Shown one piece after another: positions 46,201 to 56,551 of a stretch of DNA of 64,000 nt; within the stretch, counting starts at the first letter, position 1; each line of letters starts with the position of its first letter. The notes under the pieces are model-generated. The model had not been told where the DNA came from. It did not search any database and saw only the letters and a program-made list of their open reading frames with translations. This stretch comes from Sphingomonas swuensis (GTDB lineage: Bacteria; Pseudomonadota; Alphaproteobacteria; Sphingomonadales; Sphingomonadaceae), in contig NZ_BAABBQ010000001.1 in the NCBI RefSeq assembly GCF_039538045.1, forward strand, positions 2,626,001 through 2,690,000. Reading direction: 5' to 3'. Position numbers and translations under genes: made by a program.

Positions 46201-48531
46201 TCAGACCGTCGCCAGCACTTGCCTTACCGCCTTGCCCAGCGCGTCGGCACGGAACGGCTTGGGCAGCAGGATCGCATCTGGCGCGGCCGCGCGAATCGCG
46301 TCGGTCTCGCTGTAGCCCGAGACGAACAGGATCGGCTGCTCGGCCCGCTCCGACCGGATCACCCGGGCGACCTCGGCGCCCGACATTCCGGGCATCAGAT
46401 AATCGAGCACGACCAGGTCGGGGGCAGCTTCGCGGAACAGGGCCAGCCCCTCGCCGCCGTCCGATGCCTCGCGCACGGCGTAGCCGAGCTCCTCTAGGCT
46501 GGCGCAGATGAAGGCACGCACGTCGGGATCGTCGTCGACCACGAGCACCTGCGCCGAGGCGTGCGGCGAGCCGTGGTCGTCGTTGGCGGGAACGATCGGC
46601 TCCTGCACGACCGAGCCCTCCTCGGCATGGCGGAAGTAGAGCCGCACCACCGTACCCTCGCCGACCTTGCTCTCGATCCGCGCAGTGCCGCCCGACTGGC
46701 GTGCGACCCCATAGACCATCGACAGCCCCAGTCCGGTGCCGCGTCCGACCTCCTTGGTGGTGAAGAAAGGTTCGAAGGCGCGCTCGATGGTATCGGAATC
46801 CATCCCCTCGCCGGTGTCGGCGATGCTCAGTTCGAGATAGTCGCCCGGGTCCAGCTCGGCGTCGTCGTCGATCCGCAGCTTGCGCAACGTGATGGTCAGC
46901 AACCCGCCGCCCGGCATCGCATCGCGTGCATTGATCGCGAGGTTGAGCACCGCCAGCTCGAGCTGGGTCGGGTCGGCGAGAACCGGCTTGGGATCCTCGT
47001 CGAGTTCGAACTGCTTCTCGATTCCGGGGCCGAGCACGTTCCGCAGCAGCGGCCGCATGTTCTCGATCAATGGGGCGACGAGGGTTGGCCGGACTTCGAG
47101 CCGCTGCACCCGGCTGAACGCCAGTAGCTGTGCCGTCAGCCGCGCCCCGCGCTCGGCGGCTTCGAGCGCGTTGCGGGCGTAGCGCTCCAGCTTGGCGTCC
47201 TCGGCGCGCTTGACGATGAGGTCGAGCCCGCCGACCACCACCGTCAGGAGATTGTTGAAGTCGTGGGCGATGCCGCCGGTCAGCTGGCCGAGCGCTTCCA
47301 TCTTCTGGCTCTGGCGGAGCTGCTCCTGGGCTCCGCGCAATTCGGACACGTCGCGTGCCTCGCCGACCAGATAGACCGGGCGACCGTCGGGACCGATCAC
47401 CGGCTTGATCGAGGTGAGATGGGTCTGGCGCACTCCGTTGACCGAGACGTGCAGCTCGGCCTCGGCGGTCTCGCCCTCGGCTCCGCGGCGGATGAGGTCG
47501 CGCATGACGCGGGTCGCCTCGGGGTTGCCGGCGACCGGCGGCATTTCCCACGCCTTGTGCCGGTGCACCTCGTCGATCGGGCAGCCGAGCGCCTCGAGCG
47601 CGGTCCGATTGACCTCCAGATAATCGCCCTCGACCGTCATCAGGGCCATCATCTCGAGCGCGGTGTCGAACACGGCCCGGAACCTGACCTCGCTGGCTGA
47701 GAGCTCGGCCGTCCGTGCCTCGACCTCGGCCTTGAGCTGCAGTTCGCCGCGCTTGGCGACAGTGATGTCGAAGGCTGCGCCGATGAAGCCGAGCAATTCC
47801 CCGTCAGGCCCGAAGCGCGGGCTCGAGACCGAGCGCAGCCAGCGCCATTCGCCGTCGGCCCGCCGGTAGCGCGCCTCGATGGTGAAGGGGCGCAGGGTCG
47901 CTTCGCCGGCGATGCTCTCGCCCGCGACCCGCTCCCAGTCCTCGGGGTGGATGAAGTCCTTCCAGTCGTGACGCTCGACCTGGTCGCGCGTGATCCCGGC
48001 AAAGGAGAGATAGCCGTCGTTGACGAACTCGCGGCGGCGGTCGAGCCGGGTCACCCACATGATCACCGGCGCACTGTTGGCGATCCGCCGGAAGCGCGCT
48101 TCGGATTCGCGCAGTGCGCGCTCGGCGACCCGCTGCTCGGTGACGTCCTGCACCAGCACGACGACCCCGGTCACCCGCCCTGACTCGTCCTTCTGGGGAA
48201 GATATTCGGTCTGGAGCGCGATCGGCCCGCGCGAGGGATGCTCGAACGGCGCTGCGAACCACTGCCGCTCGCCCTGAAGCGCGGCGAGCATCATCGGCTC
48301 GCGCACCCGGAAGGCCTTCTCGCCCACCACTTCGCGCAAGGTCCGGCCTAGGATCGCCGCCCGCTTCATCTCGAAGAACTCGGCCAGCGCCTTGTTGCAG
48401 AAGCGGTAGCGCTGCTGCCTGTCGAGCAGCGCGATCGGCATCGGCAGTGCGTCGGCGATCGCCAGGACTCGAGAGAAGTCGAAGCCCTGGTCGGCAATCA
48501 CCTGTCGCGCGTCGGCGTCGGCCTCGTCCAT
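46201..48531 (-). CDS. Multi-PAS hybrid sensor histidine kinase
   Basis: This 776-residue soluble kinase has three PAS/PAC domains (about 20-135, 140-260 and 275-395) followed by HisKA with [17 protein letters not shown], HATPase ([30 protein letters not shown]) and a C-terminal receiver ([11 protein letters not shown]; phospho-Asp in [13 protein letters not shown]). The first PAS ([19 protein letters not shown]) has no obvious cofactor motif. No dedicated response regulator is adjacent; the LytTR regulator gene 51 bases upstream is in the same direction but has its own kinase. Confidence 0.9.
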   Translation of the reverse strand: MDEADADARQVIADQGFDFSRVLAIADALPMPIALLDRQQRYRFCNKALAEFFEMKRAAILGRTLREVVGEKAFRVREPMMLAALQGERQWFAAPFEHPSRGPIALQTEYLPQKDESGRVTGVVVLVQDVTEQRVAERALRESEARFRRIANSAPVIMWVTRLDRRREFVNDGYLSFAGITRDQVERHDWKDFIHPEDWERVAGESIAGEATLRPFTIEARYRRADGEWRWLRSVSSPRFGPDGELLGFIGAAFDITVAKRGELQLKAEVEARTAELSASEVRFRAVFDTALEMMALMTVEGDYLEVNRTALEALGCPIDEVHRHKAWEMPPVAGNPEATRVMRDLIRRGAEGETAEAELHVSVNGVRQTHLTSIKPVIGPDGRPVYLVGEARDVSELRGAQEQLRQSQKMEALGQLTGGIAHDFNNLLTVVVGGLDLIVKRAEDAKLERYARNALEAAERGARLTAQLLAFSRVQRLEVRPTLVAPLIENMRPLLRNVLGPGIEKQFELDEDPKPVLADPTQLELAVLNLAINARDAMPGGGLLTITLRKLRIDDDAELDPGDYLELSIADTGEGMDSDTIERAFEPFFTTKEVGRGTGLGLSMVYGVARQSGGTARIESKVGEGTVVRLYFRHAEEGSVVQEPIVPANDDHGSPHASAQVLVVDDDPDVRAFICASLEELGYAVREASDGGEGLALFREAAPDLVVLDYLMPGMSGAEVARVIRSERAEQPILFVSGYSETDAIRAAAPDAILLPKPFRADALGKAVRQVLATV

Positions 48532-48582
48532 CCTGCCGTTTTACGCCAATGCGGCGACAGGCCAAGCGGACAATGCGCAAGG

Positions 48583-49386
48583 TTAGTGAACGAAGCGCGC
48601 CACCACGTCGCGATAGGAGCGGCTGACCTTCACCTGCGCGCCCGAGTTGAGCACCAGGAAGCATTCGCCGTTGGTGTGCGGCTTCACCTGACGCACGAGG
48701 TCGAGGTTGACGATGGTCGACCGGTGCACCCGCTGGAAGCGGCGCGGGTCGAGCCTCTTCTCCAGATCCTTCATCGTTTCGCGCAGGATCAGCGTGTTGT
48801 CGCCGGTCTGGATGCACATGTAGTCGCCGGCCGCGTCGATCCGCTCGATCGTGTCGACGTCGACCCGGAAGATCTGCCCCTGGTCCTTGATGTTGATCAT
48901 CTTCTCGAAGCGACCCGGGGCAAGGTCGGCGGGACCTTCCTCTTCCAGTTCGCCAGCAGCCTCGGGCGCATGCTCGGCAAGCACCTCCTTCAGTCGCTCG
49001 GCCTGGCTTGCCGCCCCGCGTTCCGCGAGCCGCTGACGGACCCGTTCCATCGTCGTTGCGAGCCGGTCCTCCAGTACGGGCTTTTCGAGATAATCGACCG
49101 CCTGCACTTCGAACGCGCGAAGCGCATGCTCGGAATAGGCCGTGACGAACACGAACAAGGGCGGCTCGACGTCCATCAGTCCCTGGATGACCGAAAAGCC
49201 GTCGAACCCCGGCATCTGGATGTCGAGGAAGACGAGGTCGGGCTTGTGGGTCTTGATCGCGCGGATCGCCTCGCGGCCGTTGCTGGCGGTGGCGATCACC
49301 TCGACATCGTCATGCGCCTCGAGCCGGAGCCGGAGCCCCTGGGTGGCCAGCGGCTCGTCGTCGACGAGGATGGTGCGAATGCTCAT
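48583..49386 (-). CDS. LytTR-family response regulator
   Basis: The 267-residue regulator has a receiver domain (ILVDDEPLATQGL; phospho-Asp in LVFLDIQMPGFDG) and a C-terminal LytTR DNA-binding domain (IERIDAAGDYMCIQTGDNTLILRETMKDLEKRL; FQRVHRSTIVNLDLV). It starts at ATG 49386, 26 bases after the LytS-type kinase gene, its evident partner. Regulated genes are unknown. Confidence 0.92.
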   Translation of the reverse strand: MSIRTILVDDEPLATQGLRLRLEAHDDVEVIATASNGREAIRAIKTHKPDLVFLDIQMPGFDGFSVIQGLMDVEPPLFVFVTAYSEHALRAFEVQAVDYLEKPVLEDRLATTMERVRQRLAERGAASQAERLKEVLAEHAPEAAGELEEEGPADLAPGRFEKMINIKDQGQIFRVDVDTIERIDAAGDYMCIQTGDNTLILRETMKDLEKRLDPRRFQRVHRSTIVNLDLVRQVKPHTNGECFLVLNSGAQVKVSRSYRDVVARFVH

Positions 49387-49412
49387 TGAGATCCTTCTGG
49401 TTGGGCCGCCCG

Positions 49413-50582
49413 TCACTCGCCCAGCGGGCGTGCGTCGAGCGGTATCTCCACAATAACGCTGAAACCCCCCTGTTCGTTCGTCCTGGTCGTAAAGCGATGC
49501 CGCTGACCATAGGCTTGCGCCAGACGGTCGCGGGTGTTCGCCAGACCGACCCCGGTGCTCTGCGTGGCGACCAAGGCGTCCTGCCCGCCCGAGCCGTTGT
49601 CGGCCACTTCGATCCGGACCATTTCGCCATCGGGGATCGCCGTCAGCCAGATATCGGCGCCAGTTTCGCTCGGAGTCACCGCATATTTGATCGCATTCTC
49701 GATCAGCGGCTGGAGCAAGAGGCTCGGGAGCCGGGCGCCGATGGTCTGGGCCTCGATCCGGAAGTGCGGACGGAGCCGGTCCTCGAAGCGCATCTTCTCG
49801 ATCTCGAGGTAGAGCTTGAGGGTCTCGACCTCCTGCGCCAGCGTCACCTGCGCGGTCGGCTCGTTGGCCAGCGTGTAGCGCAGGAAGCTGCTCAACCGCG
49901 CCAGCATGGCGTTCGCCCGCTCGGTCTGCTTCAGAAGTACCAGGGTCGAAATCGAGTTGAGCGTATTGAACAGGAAATGCGGGTTGAGCTGGTAGCGCAG
50001 CATCGCCAGCTGCGCCGAGCTCGCCTGGGTCTCGAGCAGCGAACGCTGGTCGATCTCCTCCTCGAGCAGCAGGTAATAGTTGATCCCGTAGTAGAGCGCC
50101 GACCAGGCCGCGAGCAGCGCGAAGTTGAGCAGGATCGGGCCGAGCAGCTGGACCCCCACCGGGCTCGCTCCAGGCCGGACGAAGGTTGCATGGCTCCATG
50201 TCTCGATGACCGAGAAGGCGGCCGAGGCGACCACCACCGCGGCGAGGCTCAGGATCACCGTGTAGAGCGCCTTCATGACGATCAGCCGGCGGTAGAGCGA
50301 GGCGAGCAGCAAGGTCAGCGAATAGCCGGTCGCGGTCAGCAGCAGCGTGTGGACCACGAACATCGCCGGCACCGCATTGGCGATCCCGCTCAGCGTCCGG
50401 AGGATGAAGTAGCCGGCCCACCCCGCCGACTGGAGCACCCAGAAAGCGCGGTTCTTGTCGGCGAAGAAGGGCGCGTCCAGCCCGACCGTGCGCGCGATCG
50501 GACCCGACCGCGGCTGCAGCGCACGTGCCCGTTTCGATCGCGGCTCCACCCGCTGGAGGAGTGCCGCGCTATCGCTGGCCAT
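49413..50582 (-). CDS. LytS/YehU-type sensor histidine kinase
   Basis: The 389-residue membrane kinase has four membrane segments (about 50-170), then the His_kinase domain with RYQLNPHFLFNTLNSISTLV (phospho-His) and an HATPase (LLLQPLIENAIKYAV; DNGSGG; GVGLANTRDRL). It forms a pair with the LytTR regulator that follows. A basic N-terminal extension of about 45 residues precedes the membrane part. Confidence 0.92.
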   Translation of the reverse strand: MASDSAALLQRVEPRSKRARALQPRSGPIARTVGLDAPFFADKNRAFWVLQSAGWAGYFILRTLSGIANAVPAMFVVHTLLLTATGYSLTLLLASLYRRLIVMKALYTVILSLAAVVVASAAFSVIETWSHATFVRPGASPVGVQLLGPILLNFALLAAWSALYYGINYYLLLEEEIDQRSLLETQASSAQLAMLRYQLNPHFLFNTLNSISTLVLLKQTERANAMLARLSSFLRYTLANEPTAQVTLAQEVETLKLYLEIEKMRFEDRLRPHFRIEAQTIGARLPSLLLQPLIENAIKYAVTPSETGADIWLTAIPDGEMVRIEVADNGSGGQDALVATQSTGVGLANTRDRLAQAYGQRHRFTTRTNEQGGFSVIVEIPLDARPLGE

Positions 50583-50708
50583 GACGGATCGAGCCGCTGA
50601 GCATCAGCGCGATATAGCGGCGGGCGTCCGCCATTGCGAGCCACCGCTCGCCGCGACGTTGCCACGGGCGACGGCGGGTGCCATCCCATGGGTCGAGGAG
50701 TCGAAGCC

Positions 50709-51293
50709 ATGACCGACCATCCCGCCCACGCCAGCTTCACCGCGATGGAGCACGGCACCGCCGAGGACTGGCAGGTCATCGCCAGCCACTTCTCGCCCTT
50801 CGCCAAGGCCCTGCCCGACCGGGTGCTCGCCCACCTTCGGCTGCTCGACGGCGATTATGGCGGCTTCCCGATCGATCGGCTCCAGCACAGCCTGCAGACC
50901 GCCACCCGCGCCCACCAGGCCGGCGAGAGCGAGGATTATGTCGTTATGGCGCTCCTCCACGACATCGGCGACACGCTCGGCAGCTACAATCATCCCGACA
51001 TCGCCGCGGCGATCCTCAAGCCGTTCGTGAGCGAGGAGCTGCACTGGATCACCGCCCAGCACGGCATCTTCCAGGGCTATTACTTCTTCCATCACCTCGG
51101 CATGGATCGCGACATGCGCGAGGCCTATCGCGGCCACCCGCACTTTGAGGCGACCGCGCGCTTCTGCGAGCGCTACGACCAGGCCGCCTTCGATCCCGCC
51201 TTCGCCAGCGCCCCGCTCGACTTCTTCGAGCCGATGGTCCGCCGGGTCATGGCGGCGCCGCTCAGCAGTATCTACAAGTCGGCGGTCGACTGA
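50709..51293 (+). CDS. HD-domain phosphohydrolase
   Basis: This 194-residue metal-dependent hydrolase has the HD pattern in HSLQTATRAHQAGESEDYVVMALLHDIGD (His, then HD), with further candidate ligands in NHPDIAAAILKPF. Similar proteins act on phosphorylated small molecules; the substrate is not known. ATG 50709 has a GAGGAG site. It is divergent from the LytS-type kinase. Confidence 0.8.
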   Translation: MTDHPAHASFTAMEHGTAEDWQVIASHFSPFAKALPDRVLAHLRLLDGDYGGFPIDRLQHSLQTATRAHQAGESEDYVVMALLHDIGDTLGSYNHPDIAAAILKPFVSEELHWITAQHGIFQGYYFFHHLGMDRDMREAYRGHPHFEATARFCERYDQAAFDPAFASAPLDFFEPMVRRVMAAPLSSIYKSAVD

Positions 51294-51346
51294 CGCTATC
51301 GCCTTCATTCACCTGTCATTACAGGGCTCTGCACAAAGGAGCCTTC

Positions 51347-53245
51347 ATGACCCGCCTCGCCATCCTGCTCGCTTCCGCCGTCGCCCTGTCCGCCTGCCAG
51401 AGCCTTTCCGGCCCGGTGACCGGTGCCCGCCAGATCGCCCCCGTGCTCGCCACGGCGGACGCGGTCGACCCGCACAGCTTCGCCCGGCCGCTCGAGGCGA
51501 GAGTGACCAATGTCGCGCTCGACCTCGCCGTCGACTTCGCTGCCCGCCAGGTCGCCGGCAGCGCGACGCTCGACATCCAGCGTCAGGCCAGCGCCCGCGA
51601 GATTGTCCTCGACAGCAAGGGCTATCAGGTGTCGCGGGTTGTCGACGCCGACAGCAACGCGCCGCTCGCCTACAATTTCGGGACCGGTACCGAGGCGCTC
51701 GGGCGTCCGCTGAGCATTGCGCTCGCGCCGACCACCCGGCGGATCCGGATCGATTATCGAAGCGCCGGCGACGGCTCGCTCCAGTGGCTCCAGCCCTCGC
51801 AGACCGCGGGCAAGCGCCAGCCCTATCTCTTCAGCCAAGGCCAATCGATCTTCAACCGCAGCTGGATCCCGACGCAGGACAGTCCCGGAATCCGCCAGAC
51901 CTGGGAAGCGCGGATCACCGTCCCCGAGGCGCTGACCGCGGTGATGAGCGCTCCGTCCGCTAGCGCTCGGCCGCTGGCCGGACCGGGCACCCGCACCTTC
52001 ACCTACCGGATGGCCGAGCCGGTCGCGCCCTACCTGATCGCGATCGCGGTCGGCGACCTCAAGTTCCAGCCGCTCGGCGCGCGCACCGGCGTCTGGGCCG
52101 AGCCGGTCACCCTTCCGGCCGCCGCCCGCGAGCTCGAAGACACCGAGAAGATGGTCGAGACCGCCGAGCGGCTGTTCGGCAAGTATCGCTGGGGCCGCTA
52201 CGATATGATCGTGCTCCCGCCCTCCTTCCCCTTCGGCGGGATGGAGAATCCGACCCTAACCTTCCTGACCCCGACTTTCATCGCCGGCGACAAGAGCCTC
52301 ACCAGCCTGATCGCGCACGAGCTGGCCCACAGCTGGTCGGGCAATCTCGCCACCAACGCCACCTGGGCCGACTTCTGGCTCAACGAGGGCACCACCACCT
52401 ACGCCGAGCGGCGGATTGTCGAGGAGGTCTACGGACCCAAGGTCGCCCGCCAGCAGGTCGCGCTCGGGATCGACGCGCTCGAAAGCGCGATCCAGGACAA
52501 TGGCGGGCCGACCGGCGCCGACACGCGGCTCGCGATCGACCTTCGCGGTCGCCACCCCGACGATGGCCTCACCGACATCGCCTATGAGAAAGGCTCGGCC
52601 TTCCTCCGCATGGTCGAGGCCAACGTCGGTCGGCAGCGCTTCGACACCTTCCTGCGCGGCTGGTTCGACCGCCACGCCTTCCAGCCGGTGACCAGCGCGA
52701 TGTTCCTCGCCGACCTCCGCCGCGAGCTGGTGCGGGGCGACGCCGCGCTGGAGCAGCGGCTCCAGCTCGACCGCTGGGTCTATGGCACCGGAATTCCGAC
52801 CAACACGATCGCCGCCGATCCGCAGGCCTTCGCCGAGGTCGATGCCGCGGTCGCCGCCGCCGCACGCGGCACCCTCCCCTCGGCAGCCTGGACCGGCTGG
52901 ACCACCGACGAGCGTCTGCGCTTCCTCACCCGTCTGCCGCGAAAGCAGAGCCCGGCGCAGCTCGACGCGCTCGAGCGCAGCTTCGGCCTCAACGAAACCG
53001 GCAACAACGAAGTGCTGTTCGCCTGGCTGACGCTGGCCGTCGCCAACCGCTACCAGCCCGCAGTTCCCGCGCTCGAGCGCTTCCTCACCGCCCAGGGCCG
53101 CCGCAAGTTCGTCCGGCCGCTGATCAAGACGCTTGCCGAGGACCGGAGCTGGGGCCGGCCGATCGCGGTCCGGGTCTATCGCCAGGCGCGCCCGCTCTAC
53201 CATCCGCTGGTCACCGCCGAGCTCGACAAGCTCGGCCTCAACTAG
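51347..53245 (+). CDS. M1 family zinc aminopeptidase (LTA4 hydrolase-like)
   Basis: The 632-residue protein has an LSAC lipobox (Cys17), so it is probably a periplasmic lipoprotein. The exopeptidase motif GGMEN (297-301) and zinc motif HELAH (324-328) plus Glu347 (NEGTT) are intact. The C-terminal helical domain (about 490-632) matches the leukotriene-A4-hydrolase C-terminal domain of this subfamily. It removes N-terminal residues from peptides. Its stop overlaps the convergent receptor gene by 4 bases. Confidence 0.93.
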   Translation: MTRLAILLASAVALSACQSLSGPVTGARQIAPVLATADAVDPHSFARPLEARVTNVALDLAVDFAARQVAGSATLDIQRQASAREIVLDSKGYQVSRVVDADSNAPLAYNFGTGTEALGRPLSIALAPTTRRIRIDYRSAGDGSLQWLQPSQTAGKRQPYLFSQGQSIFNRSWIPTQDSPGIRQTWEARITVPEALTAVMSAPSASARPLAGPGTRTFTYRMAEPVAPYLIAIAVGDLKFQPLGARTGVWAEPVTLPAAARELEDTEKMVETAERLFGKYRWGRYDMIVLPPSFPFGGMENPTLTFLTPTFIAGDKSLTSLIAHELAHSWSGNLATNATWADFWLNEGTTTYAERRIVEEVYGPKVARQQVALGIDALESAIQDNGGPTGADTRLAIDLRGRHPDDGLTDIAYEKGSAFLRMVEANVGRQRFDTFLRGWFDRHAFQPVTSAMFLADLRRELVRGDAALEQRLQLDRWVYGTGIPTNTIAADPQAFAEVDAAVAAAARGTLPSAAWTGWTTDERLRFLTRLPRKQSPAQLDALERSFGLNETGNNEVLFAWLTLAVANRYQPAVPALERFLTAQGRRKFVRPLIKTLAEDRSWGRPIAVRVYRQARPLYHPLVTAELDKLGLN

Positions 53246-55161
53246 CGGCGAAGGGTCAGTCCGAGCCACAGTCGCCGCGGGGTCGCGCGTTCGTCGATCC
53301 CGTCGGCGCTGCGGGCGGCGAGCACCCGCGCGTTGGTCAGATTTTCGCCTCGCACCCGAAGCGCCAGCCCGTCGCGCAGCGGCCATGACGCGCTCGCGTC
53401 GAGAGTCGTCGCGGCCGGCAGCCGGAGCGTTCCAAGATCGTCCTCATTCTGCGCGCCGACATGGCGCAGCTGCAGCCCGAGTTCGCGCCAGCCGATCTCG
53501 GCGGTCGCGGTGAGCCGCGGGACCTGCGCCGGCCGCAGCCCGTCGAGCGGCCCGCTGTCCCGGACGTGCGCGGAAACCATGCTCAGCGTCCCGCTCGCGC
53601 GCCAATCGCCCCGGCTCCAGCCGAGCGCCGCCTCCACGCCCTTCGTGTCGAGCGCAGCGACATTCTCGCGCCGGCGGTAGGTACCCGCGACGAAACCGAC
53701 GCCGGGGAAGGTCCCGGGTCCAGTCCCGCGGGTGACGTTGATGATCGGATTCCGCAGACGATTGGCGAACAGCGTCGCCGACGCGCTCCACGGACCCCGT
53801 TTCCACTCGGCCCCGGCCTCGATCCCGCGCAACCGCTCGGGTTTAAGCGCCGCATTGGCCGCCACCGCGTCGCGCCCGACCCGGAAGGGCCGCACCAGCT
53901 CGTTCAGTGTCGGCAGCCGCCACCCGAGATAGGCCGCGCCACGAAGCGTCAGCGCGCGTCCGAGTGGCAGCCGGGCACCGACGCGGCCGCTCGGCACCGT
54001 ACCCTCGCGGTCGGGCGCCTGTTCGGACAGGAGGAGCGCGCCCGTCGACCGGTTCCGCTCCTCGAGCGACAGGCCGCGCAGCCACCAGCGATCGACCCGA
54101 AGGGCTCCGCTCAGCGTCACTGATCCGACCGGCAAGGTGAGGTCGCCGTACAGGCCGGCAGTCGCCTGCCGGCCCTCGGCCACGCGGTCCCGGGTCGGAC
54201 GCCCGGCGACAAAGCTTGCCTCCTCTTCCGATGCTCCCCGCGCCACTCGCCCATCGGTCCCGAGCCTGAGGGTCGCCAGCGGCTGCCATTCCGCATTCCA
54301 CCCGGTCGCCTTCGCCGGCACGAACTGGCTGAGGGTCGGCGAGACGCTCGATCGGTCGGCCGAGGCGCTGGCGAAGGCGCTCTCGAAGCGCCGTTCCTGG
54401 TGGAAGAGGGTGACGCTGCCGCGGTTCGCCCGGCGCCAGCGGAGCGACAGGTCTGCGCCGCGGCTGGCGTTGGCGGTACCCGGAAGTCCGCGCTCGCGCC
54501 GATCCGCGAACAGTGCCGCCGCCGCGCTGAAAGCCCCCGCGCGAAGTCCAAGCCGGGTGCCGCCATACGCAAATGGCGAGCGCCGGTCGGCCACTCCGCG
54601 ATCCTCCGCCACCACCGGGATGAAGCCCGCGTCGGTGCCGCCCCAGGCCGCAAGCGAGGTTCCGCCGTGGACCGCCGCCAGCCGTGCCTCGCCCGCTCCG
54701 TGCAGCCCGCCGTCGAGAGCCGCGCGCAGCCCCGGCGTCCGGTCGCTGTCGAGTTCGATCGCTCCGGCCAGCGCGCCAGGCCCGACCGTGACGTTGCCGC
54801 CGCCACGGGTCACCCGCACCTCGGCGAGCCCGGCGGCGTCGAGCGACGGCCAGACCAGCCAGCCGCCGAACGGATCGCCCTGCGGAACGCCGTCGAGCAG
54901 CACCACCATCCGGCTTGCGGCATTGCCCCCGAGCCCGCGCGCGCTGATGCCCTGCGTCGTCGGATTGGCGCTCCGCGCGCCCGAGCGGCGGAACAGCTGC
55001 ACCCCCGGCACCGCCCGGACGATATCCTCGAGCGCCTGGCTGGGCGCCCGCTCCAGAGCCGGCCGGCCGAGCACGACCACGTCCTGCACCGCCTCCCCCG
55101 CAAGCGGCGGAAGCGCGCGGGCGGTAATGACGATTGGCGGCGGCGAAGGCTGGTCGATCAC
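53242..55161 (-). CDS. TonB-dependent receptor lacking a visible signal peptide
   Basis: The product has 639 residues. A plug domain (about 20-130, EDIVRAVPGVQLFRRSGARS; LRGLGGN-like SARGLGGNAASRMVVLLDGV) and a short beta-barrel are recognised, related to cobalamin/BtuB-size receptors. It begins with GTG at 55161 directly with a TonB-box-like PIVITARALPP. No signal peptide is encoded between this and tRNA-Ser(GGA), whose 3' end is 21 bases upstream. Either the start is truncated or the leader was lost; expression may depend on tRNA read-through. Confidence 0.82.
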   Translation of the reverse strand: MIDQPSPPPIVITARALPPLAGEAVQDVVVLGRPALERAPSQALEDIVRAVPGVQLFRRSGARSANPTTQGISARGLGGNAASRMVVLLDGVPQGDPFGGWLVWPSLDAAGLAEVRVTRGGGNVTVGPGALAGAIELDSDRTPGLRAALDGGLHGAGEARLAAVHGGTSLAAWGGTDAGFIPVVAEDRGVADRRSPFAYGGTRLGLRAGAFSAAAALFADRRERGLPGTANASRGADLSLRWRRANRGSVTLFHQERRFESAFASASADRSSVSPTLSQFVPAKATGWNAEWQPLATLRLGTDGRVARGASEEEASFVAGRPTRDRVAEGRQATAGLYGDLTLPVGSVTLSGALRVDRWWLRGLSLEERNRSTGALLLSEQAPDREGTVPSGRVGARLPLGRALTLRGAAYLGWRLPTLNELVRPFRVGRDAVAANAALKPERLRGIEAGAEWKRGPWSASATLFANRLRNPIINVTRGTGPGTFPGVGFVAGTYRRRENVAALDTKGVEAALGWSRGDWRASGTLSMVSAHVRDSGPLDGLRPAQVPRLTATAEIGWRELGLQLRHVGAQNEDDLGTLRLPAATTLDASASWPLRDGLALRVRGENLTNARVLAARSADGIDERATPRRLWLGLTLRR

Positions 55162-55182
55162 GAGATCCTGACGGCAGGCGAA

Positions 55183-55273
55183 TGGCGGAGCGGGAGGGAT
55201 TCGAACCCTCGATACGGTTTTGCCGTATACTCACTTTCCAGGCGAGCGCCTTCGACCACTCGGCCACCGCTCC
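55183..55273 (-). tRNA. tRNA-Ser (anticodon GGA)
   Basis: The acceptor stem GGAGCGG/CCGCTCC, T-arm GAGGG-TTCGAAT-CCCTC, long variable arm TACGG...CCGTA and anticodon loop CTGGAAA with stem CTCGC/GTGAG are visible. The anticodon GGA reads UCC/UCU. A CCA is encoded. The receptor gene starts 21 bases downstream on the same strand. Confidence 0.97.
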
Positions 55274-55339
55274 GCATTTCCGTGATGCCTGGACGGGCGG
55301 GTCCTTAGGGCCTGTGTGCGCCGGGAACAAGCCGTGCGG

Positions 55340-56056
55340 CTAGGGCGTCTCCAGCCGTCCCGCGACCACCTGCGGCCAGCCCTGCCAGTCGAGCCGGTGC
55401 GAGAAGCGCGCGGTCGCGCCGGTCGCCTGCATGTAGTTGAACAGCGCCCGCGTCTCGTGCCCGGAGAATTCGTCGAAGATGACGTCGTAGGCCTTGAACC
55501 GCGACCCCAGCGCGAACAGCAGGAAGATGGTCGAGGAATAAAGGTCCGCGTCATAGTGGACGACCAGGTGCTTGCCCCGCGCGAGCTCCTCCAGCTCGTC
55601 GAGCAGGGGTGGCACGCTGTCGCGGAACCAGCCCCGGACGAAACGCACTCGCGGATCGTCGACGACCGGCAGCGCCCCGCCCTGGTCGAAGCGCTCGGCC
55701 GCCATGCCGCGCCAGTCCTCGGGCAGTCCCTCGAAACTGTCGAAGCCGAGGAAGCAGCTGTCGGAATGGCGGTTGAGACCGGCGAGGTAGCGCATCGATT
55801 CGCCCTGCCACGAGCCGAACTCGAGCAGCAGGATCGGCGTCTCGGGATCAGGCAGCGCTTCCTGCCAGAGCTTCTCGCGCCCACGCTCGATGATCGCGGC
55901 CCAGCTGCTCCCCGGCGGGCGATGATGCTTCGCTCCCGCAAGAGTGAGCTCGGTTTCCGCGATGTTGTACTCGGTGAGCTTCTCGAGGAAATCACGCGAC
56001 AGTCGGCGTCCGATCAGCGACTTGAGACGCGCCTTGGCGGTAAGCAGCACATTCAT
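55340..56056 (-). CDS. TylF/MycF-like SAM-dependent methyltransferase
   Basis: This 238-residue protein has the SAM-binding motif ILLLEFGSWQGESMRYLAGL, an acidic motif (FLGFDSFEGLPEDW) and a catalytic-metal type DADLYSSTIFLLFALG region with VHYDADLYSS. This resembles the macrocin O-methyltransferase (TylF) group acting on sugars. The target is unknown; no glycosyltransferases are nearby. ATG 56056 is preceded by a promoter-length gap and the divergent metallopeptidase gene. Confidence 0.8.
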   Translation of the reverse strand: MNVLLTAKARLKSLIGRRLSRDFLEKLTEYNIAETELTLAGAKHHRPPGSSWAAIIERGREKLWQEALPDPETPILLLEFGSWQGESMRYLAGLNRHSDSCFLGFDSFEGLPEDWRGMAAERFDQGGALPVVDDPRVRFVRGWFRDSVPPLLDELEELARGKHLVVHYDADLYSSTIFLLFALGSRFKAYDVIFDEFSGHETRALFNYMQATGATARFSHRLDWQGWPQVVAGRLETP

Positions 56057-56149
56057 GGGGCAAAACTAGGCCGGGGTTCGGGATTGTCTACACCCACTTC
56101 GGCAACTTGCCCTTGGGTCGGGGTCGCCTTCCCGCTAGTGACATGCCCT

Positions 56150-56551
56150 ATGCGCCCGTTCGGACTGGCCCCCTCGCTCGAGGAAATCGAGGCGCTTGCG
56201 CGCACGGCGCTGGAGCGCCTGCCCGAGCCCTTCGCGGCGACCGCCCGCAGCGTTCTGCTGAGCGTCGAGGAATTCGCGGACGAGGCGACTCTCGCCGAAA
56301 TGGGGATGGAAGACCCCTATGAACTCACCGGTCTCTATGTCGGCCGGCCACTCACCGAACGGAGCTTCGATGAGAGCGGGCGCTTCCCCGACCGCGTGTT
56401 CCTGTTCCGATCACCGATCCTGCTCGAATGGTGCGAGACGAACGAGAGCCTCGAGCATCTCGTCACCCATGTCCTGGTCCATGAGATCGGCCACCATTTC
56501 GGGCTCAGCGACGAGGACATGCACTTGCTCGAACAGGCTGCAGGCGCCTGA
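56150..56551 (+). CDS. Small zinc metallopeptidase family protein (zincin_1)
   Basis: The 133-residue protein ends with the zinc site HVLVHEIGHHFGLSDEDMHLLE, the signature of the short metallopeptidase (DUF1025/zincin_1) family found just upstream of ccmA in related genomes. Its biological substrate is unknown. The start is ATG 56150; an earlier ATG is out of frame. The TGATG junction couples it to ccmA. Confidence 0.88.
   Translation: MRPFGLAPSLEEIEALARTALERLPEPFAATARSVLLSVEEFADEATLAEMGMEDPYELTGLYVGRPLTERSFDESGRFPDRVFLFRSPILLEWCETNESLEHLVTHVLVHEIGHHFGLSDEDMHLLEQAAGA

Noticed and set aside
55183..55273. Integration site with a mobile element at tRNA-Ser(GGA)
   Set aside because: No integrase, no duplicated tRNA end and no composition shift were seen within the window.
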